Positions 1 through 6,585 of a stretch of 12,492 nucleotides of DNA are shown in pieces. The DNA comes from Actinomycetota bacterium (GTDB lineage Bacteria; Actinomycetota; Actinomycetes; S36-B12; UBA10799). Where the stretch lies: contig JAUPKM010000566.1 of the NCBI GenBank assembly GCA_030837445.1, positions 1 through 12,492 of the forward strand, given 5' to 3'. The number at the start of each line of letters is the position of its first letter. Position 1 is the stretch's first letter. A program made the position numbers and the translations under genes. The notes under the pieces are model-generated. The model was not told the origin of the DNA, made no database searches, and was given only the letters and a program-made list of their open reading frames with translations.

Positions 1-632
1 CCGGCTGCGCGGTGGATGACTTCCGCTGGGAGGTCCCCTACCTGCCGATCGACCCGAAGGACGTGGGCCGCAGCTACGAGGCCGTGATCCGAGTGAATTC
101 GCAGTCCGGCAAGGGCGGCGTGGCCTACATCATGCGCACCGAGCACAAGATGGAGCTACCTCGGCGGCTGCAGATCGAGTTCTCCGGCGTCATCCAGGCC
201 GTCACCGACGACGCCGGTGGCGAGGTGACCGCGGATCGCATGTTCGAGATCTTCGCTGACGAGTACCTGGCCGGCGACCCCAACCGCTGGGGCCGGTTCG
301 CGCTACTCGACTACGAACTGTCCACTGACGCCAACGGAGCGAGCGCAGTCCGGGTTCGGGCCACCGACTACGCCAACCCGATCGAGTTTGTGGGCCACGG
401 CAACGGCCCAATCGCAGCCTTCTGCGACGCGCTCAACTCGGTGGGCGTGGACGTGCGGGTGTTGGACTACAACGAGCATGCGCTCTCCGCCGGCGGCGAC
501 GCGCTGGCGGCCAGTTATCTGGAGTGCGCTGTCGGGTCCCGGGTGCTGTGGGGTGTCGGGGTCGACTCGTCCATTGTGACCTCGAGCCTGAAGGCTGTGG
601 TCAGCGCGGTCAACCGAGCGGTGCGCGCCTGA
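1..632 (+). CDS. leuA: 2-isopropylmalate synthase, C-terminal part (5' end outside window)
   Basis: LeuA condenses 2-ketoisovalerate with acetyl-CoA, the first committed step of leucine synthesis. The reading frame is open from base 3, giving 209 residues before the TGA at 630-632. The catalytic TIM barrel and the true start lie upstream, so the GTG at 12 is only an internal codon. Visible are the end of the linker region (YLPIDPKDVGRSYEAVIRVNS), the SGKGG motif leading into VAYIM, and the C-terminal allosteric domain with a DYNEHALSAGGDA stretch, where leucine feedback acts in this family. The form resembles the LeuA of actinobacteria. It is the only biosynthetic gene here on the plus strand and converges on the serA-side block, so it is transcribed separately from ilvBNC. 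Its promoter and any leader lie outside the window. Confidence 0.95.
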   Translation, partial: GCAVDDFRWEVPYLPIDPKDVGRSYEAVIRVNSQSGKGGVAYIMRTEHKMELPRRLQIEFSGVIQAVTDDAGGEVTADRMFEIFADEYLAGDPNRWGRFALLDYELSTDANGASAVRVRATDYANPIEFVGHGNGPIAAFCDALNSVGVDVRVLDYNEHALSAGGDALAASYLECAVGSRVLWGVGVDSSIVTSSLKAVVSAVNRAVRA

Positions 633-635
633 CCC

Positions 636-680
636 TGCGGTCGCCGGTGCCGCGGTCGTTGGTGCTGCGGTCGCCGGTGC
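636..680. repeat. 15-bp tandem repeat, three units, just after leuA
   Basis: Three adjoining 15-base units (636-650, 651-665, 666-680) share the pattern YGCGGTCGYYGGTGC. The first and third are identical; the middle unit differs at three positions. The array begins four bases after the leuA stop, in the convergent gap before the minus-strand gene ending at 714. It is probably a neutral minisatellite, though its last unit supplies one arm of the hairpin at 674-709. Confidence 0.75.
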
Positions 681-709
681 TGCGCTGAACTCTCAGTCGC
701 CGGCACCGG
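674..709. terminator. Candidate hairpin between convergent genes
   Basis: CCGGTGC (674-680) pairs perfectly with GCACCGG (703-709). Inside, CTGA (685-688) pairs with TCAG (693-696) around a four-base loop. The position, between the leuA stop and the stop of the opposing gene, suits a bidirectional terminator. No T-run follows on either strand, so intrinsic termination is uncertain. Confidence 0.3.
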
Positions 710-713
710 ATCC

Positions 714-1163
714 TCAACGCAGCGCGAGCAGTCCGACCAGCAGCATCGCCGCAACCACCACCAGAATCACCATCAACGTCTGGCGACCCTGCCGTGGGCT
801 GCGCTGGGCCGACAGCAGACGCTCGGCCTGCCGACGCGCCTCCTTGGGCGGCAGGTTCTGCAGGATGGGCTGGGCGGCACCGTCGCTGGCATCTGCCATC
901 GCCGTCATGGCGGCAGCCGGCGGCGGCGAGTCAGGTTGCTCCTGGGATTCTGGCGACTCCCGGTTCGGGCCGTCAGCACCGTCCGGGCCCTCGGAGTCCA
1001 GCAGCGATCGGATGACCGCCAGATCGCGGTCACAGGCTGCGCATTGGGCCACGTGCTCTTTGACCCCGGTCTCGGTCTCGGCCTCCATCGCCAGCAGTGC
1101 CAACTGCTCGGAGTCGGGGTGGTCCTCAGGGTCCGACCCAACTCCGCCCTTCGTTGCCGCCAC
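714..1163 (-). CDS. Small zinc-finger anti-sigma-like membrane protein
   Basis: A 149-residue protein of unknown specific role. Residues 19-52 resemble the N-terminal zinc-binding anti-sigma domain: a SEQLALLAME helix followed by H37-x3-C41-x2-C44 (EHVAQCAAC). A Pro/Ser/Glu-rich, probably disordered linker covers about 53-105. A basic stretch rich in Arg and Gln precedes a single transmembrane helix at about 129-148, and the chain ends right after it, so there is no extracytoplasmic sensor domain. The N-terminus would be cytoplasmic. The GTG start lies three bases after the serA stop with no clear Shine-Dalgarno sequence, suggesting translational coupling to serA. No sigma factor gene is in the window, so its partner, if any, is unknown. 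The zinc motif may instead serve another protein-protein contact. The family call is by motif only. Confidence 0.72.
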   Translation of the reverse strand: MAATKGGVGSDPEDHPDSEQLALLAMEAETETGVKEHVAQCAACDRDLAVIRSLLDSEGPDGADGPNRESPESQEQPDSPPPAAAMTAMADASDGAAQPILQNLPPKEARRQAERLLSAQRSPRQGRQTLMVILVVVAAMLLVGLLALR

Positions 1164-1166
1164 GGC

Positions 1167-2756
1167 TCAGGCCGGCAGGTCGACGGCGCGCGCCAGGCTG
1201 GCGTCGATCGCCGTGGCGATCTCTGCCACTGCAGCATCGGAAACGGATGAGTCGACGCTGAGCACCATGGCCACATCGCCGCCGCCCGCAGCCCGACTGA
1301 CCTGCATGTTCGCGATGTTGATGCCGGCATCGCCGAGCACTCGGCCAGCGGTCCCGACCACACCGGGTCGGTCCTGGTAACGGAAGACGATCAGATGCTC
1401 GCTGACCGGCACGTCGACATCCGCACCGTCGATGTCGACGAGTTTCTCGTCGTCCCGCAGACCTGTCACGGTTCCTGCCACTCGCAGCGCGGAACCGTCA
1501 GAACACGACACCTGCACCCGCACCAGATCTCGGAAGTCTTCGAACTCACCCTCCGTGCTCAGGCCAGACTGCACGCCCCGGTCGGCGGCCAGCACCGGCG
1601 CATTCACATAGGACACCGGCTCGTCCACCAGCAGCGAGAACATCCCCTTGACGGCGGCAAGTTCGAGGATGCTGACGTCGTGTTCGGCGAGTTCACCGAG
1701 CACGTCGACGTCGATCCGGGACACGGGCGCCGAGGCGAGAGCGGTGGCCAGTCGACCCAACTTCTCGACCAGAGCCAAGTAGGGACGGACAGGTTCGGCG
1801 ATGGTGCCGCCGCGGACGTTGACCGCATCCGGGACGAGCTCGCCAGCGAGCGCCGCGCGGACTGATTTCGCGACAGCGACACCCGCCTTCTCCTGTGCCT
1901 CGTCGGTTGAGGCACCCAGGTGGGGGGTCGCCACCACTGCGTCGAGACCGAACAACGGCGAGTCCGTGCACGGTTCCTTGACGTACACGTCAAGGCCGGC
2001 TCCGGCCACCCGACCGTCGACCAACGCTTCGTAGAGGGCCGTCTCATCGACAATCCCGCCGCGGGCGGCGTTGATGATGTGAACGGTCGGCTTCACCTTG
2101 TGCAGGGCCTCGTCGCCGATCAGGCCAAGGGTTTCCTTGGTCTTGGGGAGGTGGACTGTGATGAAGTCACTCTCGGCCAGCAACTCGTCCAAGGGGACCA
2201 TCCGGACGCCAAGTTGAGCGGCGCGAGCCGGGCGCACGAACGGGTCGTAGGCAATCAGGTTGACGCCAAAAGCGCTCAGCCGCTGAGCCACCAGCAGACC
2301 GATGCGACCGAGCCCGACAACGCCGACGGTCTTGTCCGCCAACTCCACGCCGCTGTACTTGGAACGCTTCCATTCTGCGTTTCGCAGGGCCTGGTGGGCG
2401 GGGCTAATGTTGCGGGCGCTGGCAAGCAGAAGACCCACTGCGAGCTCGGCGGCACTTACGATGTTGGACGTCGGCGCGTTGACGACCATCACCCCTTGCT
2501 GGGTGGCGGCGGGGACGTCGACATTGTCCAGTCCCACACCCGCCCGCGCGACGACCTTGAGGTTGTTGGCCGCGGCCAACGCCTCAGCGTCCACCTTGGT
2601 CGCCGATCGAATCAGGATGGCGTCCACATCGGCGATCGCCGGCAACAACTCGGCCCGGTTTGCCCCGTCACAGTGTCGGACCTCGAAATCAGGTCCCAGC
2701 GCCTCAATGGTCGCGGGGGAAAGTTCTTCGGCAATGAGGACAACGGGCTTGGACAC
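1167..2756 (-). CDS. serA: D-3-phosphoglycerate dehydrogenase
   Basis: SerA oxidises 3-phosphoglycerate to 3-phosphohydroxypyruvate with NAD+, the entry to serine, glycine and one-carbon metabolism. The GTG at 2756 is chosen because GGAG (2764-2767) sits seven bases upstream and SKPVVLIAEE is the normal beginning of the protein. It gives 529 residues, the usual length of the long actinobacterial type. The frame stays open upstream to 2918, but that extension is translated repeat DNA. Visible features: the Rossmann motif GLGRIG (148-153) with Asp171 as the NAD-preferring acidic residue; catalytic Arg232 (AARGG), Glu261 (KEPC) and His279 (TPHLG); an intervening domain at about 315-450; and a C-terminal ACT domain at about 455-529 (RPGVVG, INIANM), where serine inhibits this family. 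It follows ilvC on the same strand after a 316-base gap, so it may have its own promoter. Confidence 0.97.
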   Translation of the reverse strand: MSKPVVLIAEELSPATIEALGPDFEVRHCDGANRAELLPAIADVDAILIRSATKVDAEALAAANNLKVVARAGVGLDNVDVPAATQQGVMVVNAPTSNIVSAAELAVGLLLASARNISPAHQALRNAEWKRSKYSGVELADKTVGVVGLGRIGLLVAQRLSAFGVNLIAYDPFVRPARAAQLGVRMVPLDELLAESDFITVHLPKTKETLGLIGDEALHKVKPTVHIINAARGGIVDETALYEALVDGRVAGAGLDVYVKEPCTDSPLFGLDAVVATPHLGASTDEAQEKAGVAVAKSVRAALAGELVPDAVNVRGGTIAEPVRPYLALVEKLGRLATALASAPVSRIDVDVLGELAEHDVSILELAAVKGMFSLLVDEPVSYVNAPVLAADRGVQSGLSTEGEFEDFRDLVRVQVSCSDGSALRVAGTVTGLRDDEKLVDIDGADVDVPVSEHLIVFRYQDRPGVVGTAGRVLGDAGINIANMQVSRAAGGGDVAMVLSVDSSVSDAAVAEIATAIDASLARAVDLPA

Positions 2757-2839
2757 TAGTTTGCTCCGGTAGAACGGTGATGGGTGTATCCCCAGTCTAG
2801 CCGCTGCCCCCGAGCCGACTCCGGGCACGCGAACGTGAG

Positions 2840-2944
2840 ATCCGCCACGGGTCCGCTGGGTCGGTGGCCCCCGCATCCGCCATGGGCCGACTGGGTCGGT
2901 GGCCCCCGCATCCGCCACGGGTCCGCTGGGCCGGTGCTCGGCGC
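2840..2944. repeat. 35-bp tandem repeat, three units, upstream of serA
   Basis: Units at 2840-2874, 2875-2909 and 2910-2944 begin ATCCGCCAYGGGYC. Units 1 and 2 share the whole second half (CTGGGTCGGTGGCCCCCGC); the end of unit 3 has drifted. In unit 1 GCCAC (2844-2848) can pair with GTGGC (2864-2868); in unit 2 the first arm becomes GCCAT, which still pairs in RNA through a wobble; in unit 3 the second arm is lost. The units adjoin without spacers, so this is a minisatellite-like array, not CRISPR. Confidence 0.85.
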
Positions 2945-2953
2945 GACACAGGT

Positions 2954-3015
2954 GTTACCGACGGGTAACCGGAACAGGGCATAGCCTATAGCCCACACTG
3001 AGTTCCGGTTACCCG
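2954..3015. promoter_or_regulatory. Long inverted repeat with a third half-site, possible operator for serA
   Basis: CGGGTAACCGGAAC (2962-2975) is the exact reverse complement of 3002-3015, giving 14-bp arms separated by 26 bases. A further GTTACC (2954-2959) makes a second, smaller palindrome with GGTAAC at 2964-2969. The spacer contains ATAGCCTAT, so a TANNNT element can be read on both strands, including TAGGCT on the serA strand (2988-2983). Paired half-sites flanking a possible -10 element suggest a regulator-binding site. A hairpin terminator for ilvC is the alternative, but no T-run follows. The regulator is unknown. Confidence 0.5.
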
Positions 3016-3042
3016 CCAGTACGCCTCGGGCGGGGCGATGCC

Positions 3043-3059
3043 CGGCCGCCGGACGGCCG
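3043..3059 (-). terminator. Weak hairpin downstream of ilvC
   Basis: A six-base stem CGGCCG/CGGCCG around a five-base loop lies 14 bases beyond the ilvC stop. It has no T-run, so it could be a partial or factor-dependent terminator, or chance in GC-rich DNA. Confidence 0.2.
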
Positions 3060-3072
3060 ACCTGGCGCCGAA

Positions 3073-4101
3073 CTACCGAGCGGCGGTGCCCTCCGTGTAG
3101 TCGTCGTCGCCAGCGTCGACCCAGCTCATCAACCCACGGAGTTCGCGACCGGTCGCCTCGATCGGGTGCGCTTCCGCCTGGGCGCGGAGCGCCGCGAACT
3201 CAGGGGCCCCCGCATCCTGGTCGGCGATGAACCGGGCGGCGAAGGCACCCGACTGGATATCGGCCAGCACCGCCTTCATGTTCTCCTTCACTCGTGCGTC
3301 AACGACCCGCGGCCCGGAAACGTAGTCGCCGTACTCGGCCGTGTCCGACACCGACCAGCGCTGCTTGGCGATTCCGCCTTCGTACATCAGATCAACGATG
3401 AGTTTCAGTTCGTGAAGGCACTCGAAATAGGCGACCTCAGGCTGATAGCCAGCCTCGACCAGAGTTTCGAAACCAGCCATCACCAACGCGGACGCGCCGC
3501 CGCACAACACGGCCTGCTCGCCGAACAGGTCGGTCTCGGTCTCCTCGGTGAAGGTGGTCTTGATACCACCCGCTCGCAGCGCGCCGATGGCCCGCGCATA
3601 GGACAGCGCCAATTCCCACGCCTGACCCGTCGCATCCTGCTCCACTGCGATGATCGCCGGGACACCACGTCCAGAGACGTATTCGCGACGCACGAGGTGT
3701 CCGGGCCCCTTTGGAGCGACCATCGCCACGTCGACATCCGCCGGCGGAGTGATGTACCCGTAGCGAATGTTGAAGCCGTGGGCGAAGAACAGCGCCTTCC
3801 CCGCCGTCAGGTTCGACTCGATCGCTTCCGCGTAGAGGCCGCGCTGTGCGGGGTCGGGCACGAGCACCATGATCACGTCCGCCTCGGCGCAGGCGGTCGC
3901 CGGATCCACCACCCGCAGTCCCTCTGCCTCTGCCTTCGCCACGCTCAGCGAGGTCGGCTTCAATCCGACCCGAACGTCGACGCCGGAGTCGCGCAGGTTG
4001 AGAGCGTGGGCATGACCCTGTGAGCCGAAGCCCAGCACGGCCACCTTCTTCGCGGCGATGATGGACAGATCGGCGTCGTCTTCGTAGAACATGTCGGCCA
4101 C
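3073..4101 (-). CDS. ilvC: Ketol-acid reductoisomerase (class I)
   Basis: IlvC isomerises and reduces 2-acetolactate to 2,3-dihydroxyisovalerate, and 2-aceto-2-hydroxybutyrate likewise on the isoleucine route, using Mg2+ and a nicotinamide cofactor. The 342 residues match the short class I form. Visible are GFGSQG (24-29) in the Rossmann domain and Mg2+-binding acidic residues Asp191 and Glu195 (DLFGEQ) and Glu227 and Glu231 (FECLHELK), with WSVSDTAEYG following at about 249-258. The cofactor loop reads GLKPTSLS (46-53); a basic residue with Ser/Thr here is usual for NADPH use, with Lys48 where Arg is more common. The GTG start is preceded by AGGAG (4106-4110) at five bases; the ATG three codons later would be too far from it. 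It lies 52 bases after ilvN, with no terminator between, so ilvBNC is one operon. Confidence 0.97.
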   Translation of the reverse strand: MADMFYEDDADLSIIAAKKVAVLGFGSQGHAHALNLRDSGVDVRVGLKPTSLSVAKAEAEGLRVVDPATACAEADVIMVLVPDPAQRGLYAEAIESNLTAGKALFFAHGFNIRYGYITPPADVDVAMVAPKGPGHLVRREYVSGRGVPAIIAVEQDATGQAWELALSYARAIGALRAGGIKTTFTEETETDLFGEQAVLCGGASALVMAGFETLVEAGYQPEVAYFECLHELKLIVDLMYEGGIAKQRWSVSDTAEYGDYVSGPRVVDARVKENMKAVLADIQSGAFAARFIADQDAGAPEFAALRAQAEAHPIEATGRELRGLMSWVDAGDDDYTEGTAAR

Positions 4102-4153
4102 GGTTACTCCTGTGTCGATTTCGGGTTGGGGATGAGCCTAGCCGCCGGTGAAA

Positions 4154-4666
4154 TCAGGCGGTCTGCTTGGTGCGATCAGTGATACTCCGGGAGCCACGAC
4201 CCAGGGCGACTACCCCGGATTGCACCAGCTCCCGCACCCCGTAGGGCTGCAGCGCCGCCAGCAGCGCCTCGAGTTTGCCTCGCTCCCCGGTCGCCTCGAT
4301 CGTGAGGGAGTCCGAGGCGACGTCAACGATCCGGGAGCGGAACATGCCAGCCATCTCCAACACCCCCGACCGCGTCTCCGGGGTGGCGCTGACCTTGATC
4401 AAAACGATCTCGCGCTGGACGGCCGCAGTGGGGTCCAACTCGACGATCTTGATGACATTGACAAGCTTGTTCAGTTGCTTCGTCACCTGCTCCAACGGCA
4501 ACCGGTCAACCTGGACGACGATTGTCATCCGCGAGATATCGGGATCCTCAGTCGGACCCACCGCCAACGACTCGATGTTGAAGCCGCGCCGGCTGAACAA
4601 CGCCGAGATGCGCGCGAGCACACCAGGCTTGTTCTCCACGAGTACGGACAGGGTGCTAGTTGTCAC
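4154..4666 (-). CDS. ilvN: Acetolactate synthase small (regulatory) subunit
   Basis: IlvN activates the IlvB catalytic subunit and carries the feedback site for valine and related amino acids. The 170 residues comprise an N-terminal ACT domain (about 4-76), with the KPGVLARI loop and Asn30 in RRGFNIESL at the positions that form the effector site in this family, followed by the C-terminal small-subunit domain (about 84-158). The GTG start overlaps the ilvB TGA by three bases, and GGAG (4674-4677) inside the end of ilvB is seven bases upstream. That arrangement implies translational coupling and balanced production of the two subunits. Length and order are normal for an actinobacterial ilvBNC operon. 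Confidence 0.96.
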   Translation of the reverse strand: MTTSTLSVLVENKPGVLARISALFSRRGFNIESLAVGPTEDPDISRMTIVVQVDRLPLEQVTKQLNKLVNVIKIVELDPTAAVQREIVLIKVSATPETRSGVLEMAGMFRSRIVDVASDSLTIEATGERGKLEALLAALQPYGVRELVQSGVVALGRGSRSITDRTKQTA

Positions 4667-6423
4667 TCTTCCACTCCTCTATCCCAGGCAGGTGCCAAAT
4701 CACGGGCGATGGTGATCTCATCGTTGCTGGTACCGGCGGGCACCATCGGCCACACCATCGCATCGCGATGTACGCGGAAATCGATCACCACTGGGGCGTC
4801 GTTCATCCCCATGGCCTTCTCGATCGCCGCATCGACACCCTCGGCGCTCTCAACCCGCAGACCGTGACAGCCATACGCCTCGGCGAGTTTGACGAAGTCG
4901 GGGAAGGTGTGCGAGTTCAGGTCCGTATGAGAGTAGCGCTGGTTGTAGAACAACGTCTGCCACTGCCGGACCATCCCGAGCGACGAATTGTTGATCAGCG
5001 CCACCTTGATTGGGATGTCGTTGATCGTGCAGGTGGCGAGTTCCTGATTGGTCATCTGGAAACAACCGTCACCGTCGATGGCCCAGACCGTCTTGTCTGG
5101 GCAGCCGACTTTGGCCCCCATTGCGGCAGGGACGGCGTAGCCCATCGTGCCAAGACCCCCGGAGTTGAGCCAGGTGTTGGGGTTCTCATAGCTGACGAAC
5201 TGGGCAGCCCACATCTGGTGCTGGCCGACGCCGGCAACATAGAGAGCCTCTGGACCGGCGATCTCGCCCAGCCGAGAGATGACGTACTGCGGCGCCAACG
5301 TGCCGTCGTCGGGCTCGTCGTAGCCGAGTGGGAACCGCCGCTTGAGGTCAGCCAGTGTCACCCACCAGCCCTCGTAGTCACCGACCCGACCGGCCGCCTG
5401 CTCAGCGGCCAGCACCTCAACGAGTTCAGCCATCACCAACTTGGCGTCGCCCACAATCGGGACATCGGCCCGGCGATTCTTGCCGATCTCCGCCGGGTCA
5501 ATGTCTGCGTGGATCACTAGCGCGTTCGGCGCAAAGGAATCCAGCCGGCCCGTCACCCGGTCGTCAAACCGGGTGCCGAGCGCGATCAGCAGGTCACTCG
5601 CCTGCAGCGAGGCCACGGCGGGAACAGTGCCGTGCATACCGGGCATCCCCAGGTTCAGCGGGTGGCTGTCCGGGAAGGCCCCCCGAGCCATCAAGGTCGT
5701 GACAACCGGGATTCCGGTGAGTTCGGCCAGCTGGCGCAACTCCTGACTGCCACCGGATCGAATCACACCCCCGCCGATGTAGAGGACCGGCTTGCGCGCC
5801 GCCAGGATCATCCGCGCGGCCTCCCGGATCTGCTTGGAGTGTGGGCGCGTTGTCGGGCGGTAGCCCGGCAGATCCATCCGATCGGACCATTCGAACGTGG
5901 TAGGTGCCTGCAGCGCGTCCTTGCTGATATCCACCAGCACTGGACCCGGCCGTCCCGTGCTCGCAATGTGGAAGGCCTCCCGCACCGCCTGGGGAATATC
6001 CGCCGGGTCGGTAATCAGGAAGTTGTGCTTGGTGACGGGCATCGTGATGCCACGGATATCCGCCTCCTGAAACGCGTCCGTCCCGATCGCGGCGGAGGGA
6101 ACCTGACCGGTGATCGCAACGATCGGAACCGAGTCCATGTAGGCGTCCGCCAGCGGCGTGACCAAGTTCGTCGCGCCTGGGCCGGAGGTCGCCATGCAGA
6201 CACCGGTGCGACCGGAGGCCGCCGCGTACCCTTCGGCCGCGTGGCCAGCGCCCTGTTCATGGCGGACCAGGATGTGGCGGAGTCGGGTGGAGTCCATCAG
6301 CGGGTCGTAAGCCGGCAGGATTGCGCCGCCCGGGATACCAAAGACGGTGTCCGCGCCCACCTCCTCCAACGATCGGATGAGGCTGGCCGCGCCGTTCATG
6401 TTGGCGTCATCTATTCCGGTCAT
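4663..6423 (-). CDS. ilvB: Acetolactate (acetohydroxyacid) synthase large, catalytic subunit
   Basis: IlvB joins two pyruvates to 2-acetolactate, or pyruvate plus 2-ketobutyrate to 2-aceto-2-hydroxybutyrate, using thiamine diphosphate, Mg2+ and FAD. The 586 residues show the three-domain plan. The N-terminal pyrimidine-binding domain has catalytic Glu56 (RHEQGAGHAAEGYA), the central domain lies at about 195-345, and the C-terminal diphosphate domain has GDG (451-453) to NN (478-479). The PSAAIGTDAFQEADI segment (109-123) and WQTLFYNQRYS are typical of biosynthetic synthases, not catabolic ones. The ATG at 6423 has GAGGA (6428-6432) four bases upstream. The gene is preceded by an attenuator-like leader, so expression is probably tied to branched-chain aminoacyl-tRNA supply. 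It is first in ilvBNC. Confidence 0.97.
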   Translation of the reverse strand: MTGIDDANMNGAASLIRSLEEVGADTVFGIPGGAILPAYDPLMDSTRLRHILVRHEQGAGHAAEGYAAASGRTGVCMATSGPGATNLVTPLADAYMDSVPIVAITGQVPSAAIGTDAFQEADIRGITMPVTKHNFLITDPADIPQAVREAFHIASTGRPGPVLVDISKDALQAPTTFEWSDRMDLPGYRPTTRPHSKQIREAARMILAARKPVLYIGGGVIRSGGSQELRQLAELTGIPVVTTLMARGAFPDSHPLNLGMPGMHGTVPAVASLQASDLLIALGTRFDDRVTGRLDSFAPNALVIHADIDPAEIGKNRRADVPIVGDAKLVMAELVEVLAAEQAAGRVGDYEGWWVTLADLKRRFPLGYDEPDDGTLAPQYVISRLGEIAGPEALYVAGVGQHQMWAAQFVSYENPNTWLNSGGLGTMGYAVPAAMGAKVGCPDKTVWAIDGDGCFQMTNQELATCTINDIPIKVALINNSSLGMVRQWQTLFYNQRYSHTDLNSHTFPDFVKLAEAYGCHGLRVESAEGVDAAIEKAMGMNDAPVVIDFRVHRDAMVWPMVPAGTSNDEITIARDLAPAWDRGVEE

Positions 6424-6440
6424 CTGGTCCTCGCAGGTGT

Positions 6441-6476
6441 GGTGCGGATAGGGCGGGCGGTGCGGATAGAGCGGGC
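6441..6476. repeat. 18-bp direct repeat between the leader terminator and ilvB
   Basis: Two adjoining units (6441-6458 and 6459-6476) read GGTGCGGATAGRGCGGGC and differ at one base. A third partial unit (GGTGCC) follows. The array occupies most of the leader RNA between the terminator and the ilvB ribosome-binding site. No function is evident; it may be a slippage product. Confidence 0.8.
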
Positions 6477-6486
6477 GGTGCCAACG

Positions 6487-6521
6487 AAAAACCCCTCGTT
6501 CCCGATCAGGGAAGGAGGGGT
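6487..6521 (-). terminator. Intrinsic terminator in the ilvB leader (attenuator)
   Basis: On the minus strand ACCCCTC-C-TTCCC (6521-6509) pairs with GGGAA-C-GAGGGGT (6503-6491): twelve base pairs with a single C-C mismatch and a five-base loop, followed by four more T residues. It is the best terminator in the window. It lies 63 bases before the ilvB start and downstream of a short Leu/Val-containing ORF, which is the layout of a transcription attenuator. It could also stop ilvD read-through. I found no alternative pairing that sequesters its 5' arm. Confidence 0.85.
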
Positions 6522-6555
6522 CCGCGCGGCGGCTGAGATGCTAGCCAACGCGCGG
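6522..6555 (-). promoter_or_regulatory. Leader hairpin overlapping the leader-peptide stop codon
   Basis: CCGCGCG (6555-6549), within the last codons of the leader ORF, pairs perfectly with CGCGCGG (6528-6522). Inside, GGCT (6546-6543) pairs with AGCC (6534-6531) around an eight-base loop. A ribosome reaching the stop at 6541 would cover the first arm; a ribosome stalled at the Leu/Val codons would cover less of it. The hairpin directly abuts the terminator, so this looks like the 1:2 (pause) element of an attenuator. Confidence 0.6.
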
Positions 6556-6579
6556 ATTGGGTACGAGAAACAAGGTCAC
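6541..6579 (-). CDS. Leader peptide of the ilvB attenuator, 12 residues
   Basis: GTG ACC TTG TTT CTC GTA and six more sense codons, then TAG, encode MTLFLVPNPRVG. Leu occurs at positions 3 and 5 and Val at 6 and 11, plus the GTG start, so control residues make up about a third of the peptide. Several codons (TTG, TTT, GTA, AAT, GTT) are AT-leaning and unlike the GC-ending usage of neighbouring genes, as expected for codons meant to slow ribosomes. There is no Shine-Dalgarno sequence at normal distance, but TACATT lies six bases before the GTG, so transcription probably starts at the start codon (leaderless). The known precedent is ilvBNC attenuation in Corynebacterium glutamicum and predicted leaders before ilvB in other actinobacteria. 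Translation of this ORF is inferred. Confidence 0.65.
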   Translation of the reverse strand: MTLFLVPNPRVG

Positions 6580-6585
6580 ACCGAC

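Larger units (their letters stand above)
2757..3072. other. 316-base ilvC-serA intergenic region
   Basis: No convincing gene lies here. Reading towards serA, the gap holds a short GC-rich hairpin after the ilvC stop (3043-3059), a long inverted repeat (2962-3015) with a third half-site, three 35-bp tandem units (2840-2944), and the serA Shine-Dalgarno sequence GGAG (2764-2767). A minus-strand hexamer TAGGCT (2988-2983), inside the inverted repeat, fits a TANNNT -10 element for serA. No good -35 accompanies it, and it would imply an untranslated leader of over 200 bases containing the tandem repeats. Confidence 0.6.

Noticed and set aside
1920..2759. 279-residue plus-strand open frame opposite serA
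   Set aside because: It is antisense to an unambiguous gene, with shadow-frame amino acid composition and no recognisable motifs.
2757..2918. N-terminal extension of serA by 54 residues in the same frame
   Set aside because: It translates part of the 35-bp tandem repeat, lacks any similarity to SerA, and the GTG at 2756 has a proper ribosome-binding site and gives the normal protein length.
2840..2944. CRISPR array
   Set aside because: The 35-bp units are directly adjoining with no unique spacers, only three units exist, and no cas genes are present.
2954..3015. Phage or integrative-element attachment site
   Set aside because: No integrase, tRNA gene or second copy is in the window, and the symmetric arms fit an operator or hairpin better.
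3166..4023. 285-residue plus-strand open frame opposite ilvC
   Set aside because: It lies wholly antisense to ilvC and has no ribosome-binding site or family signature.
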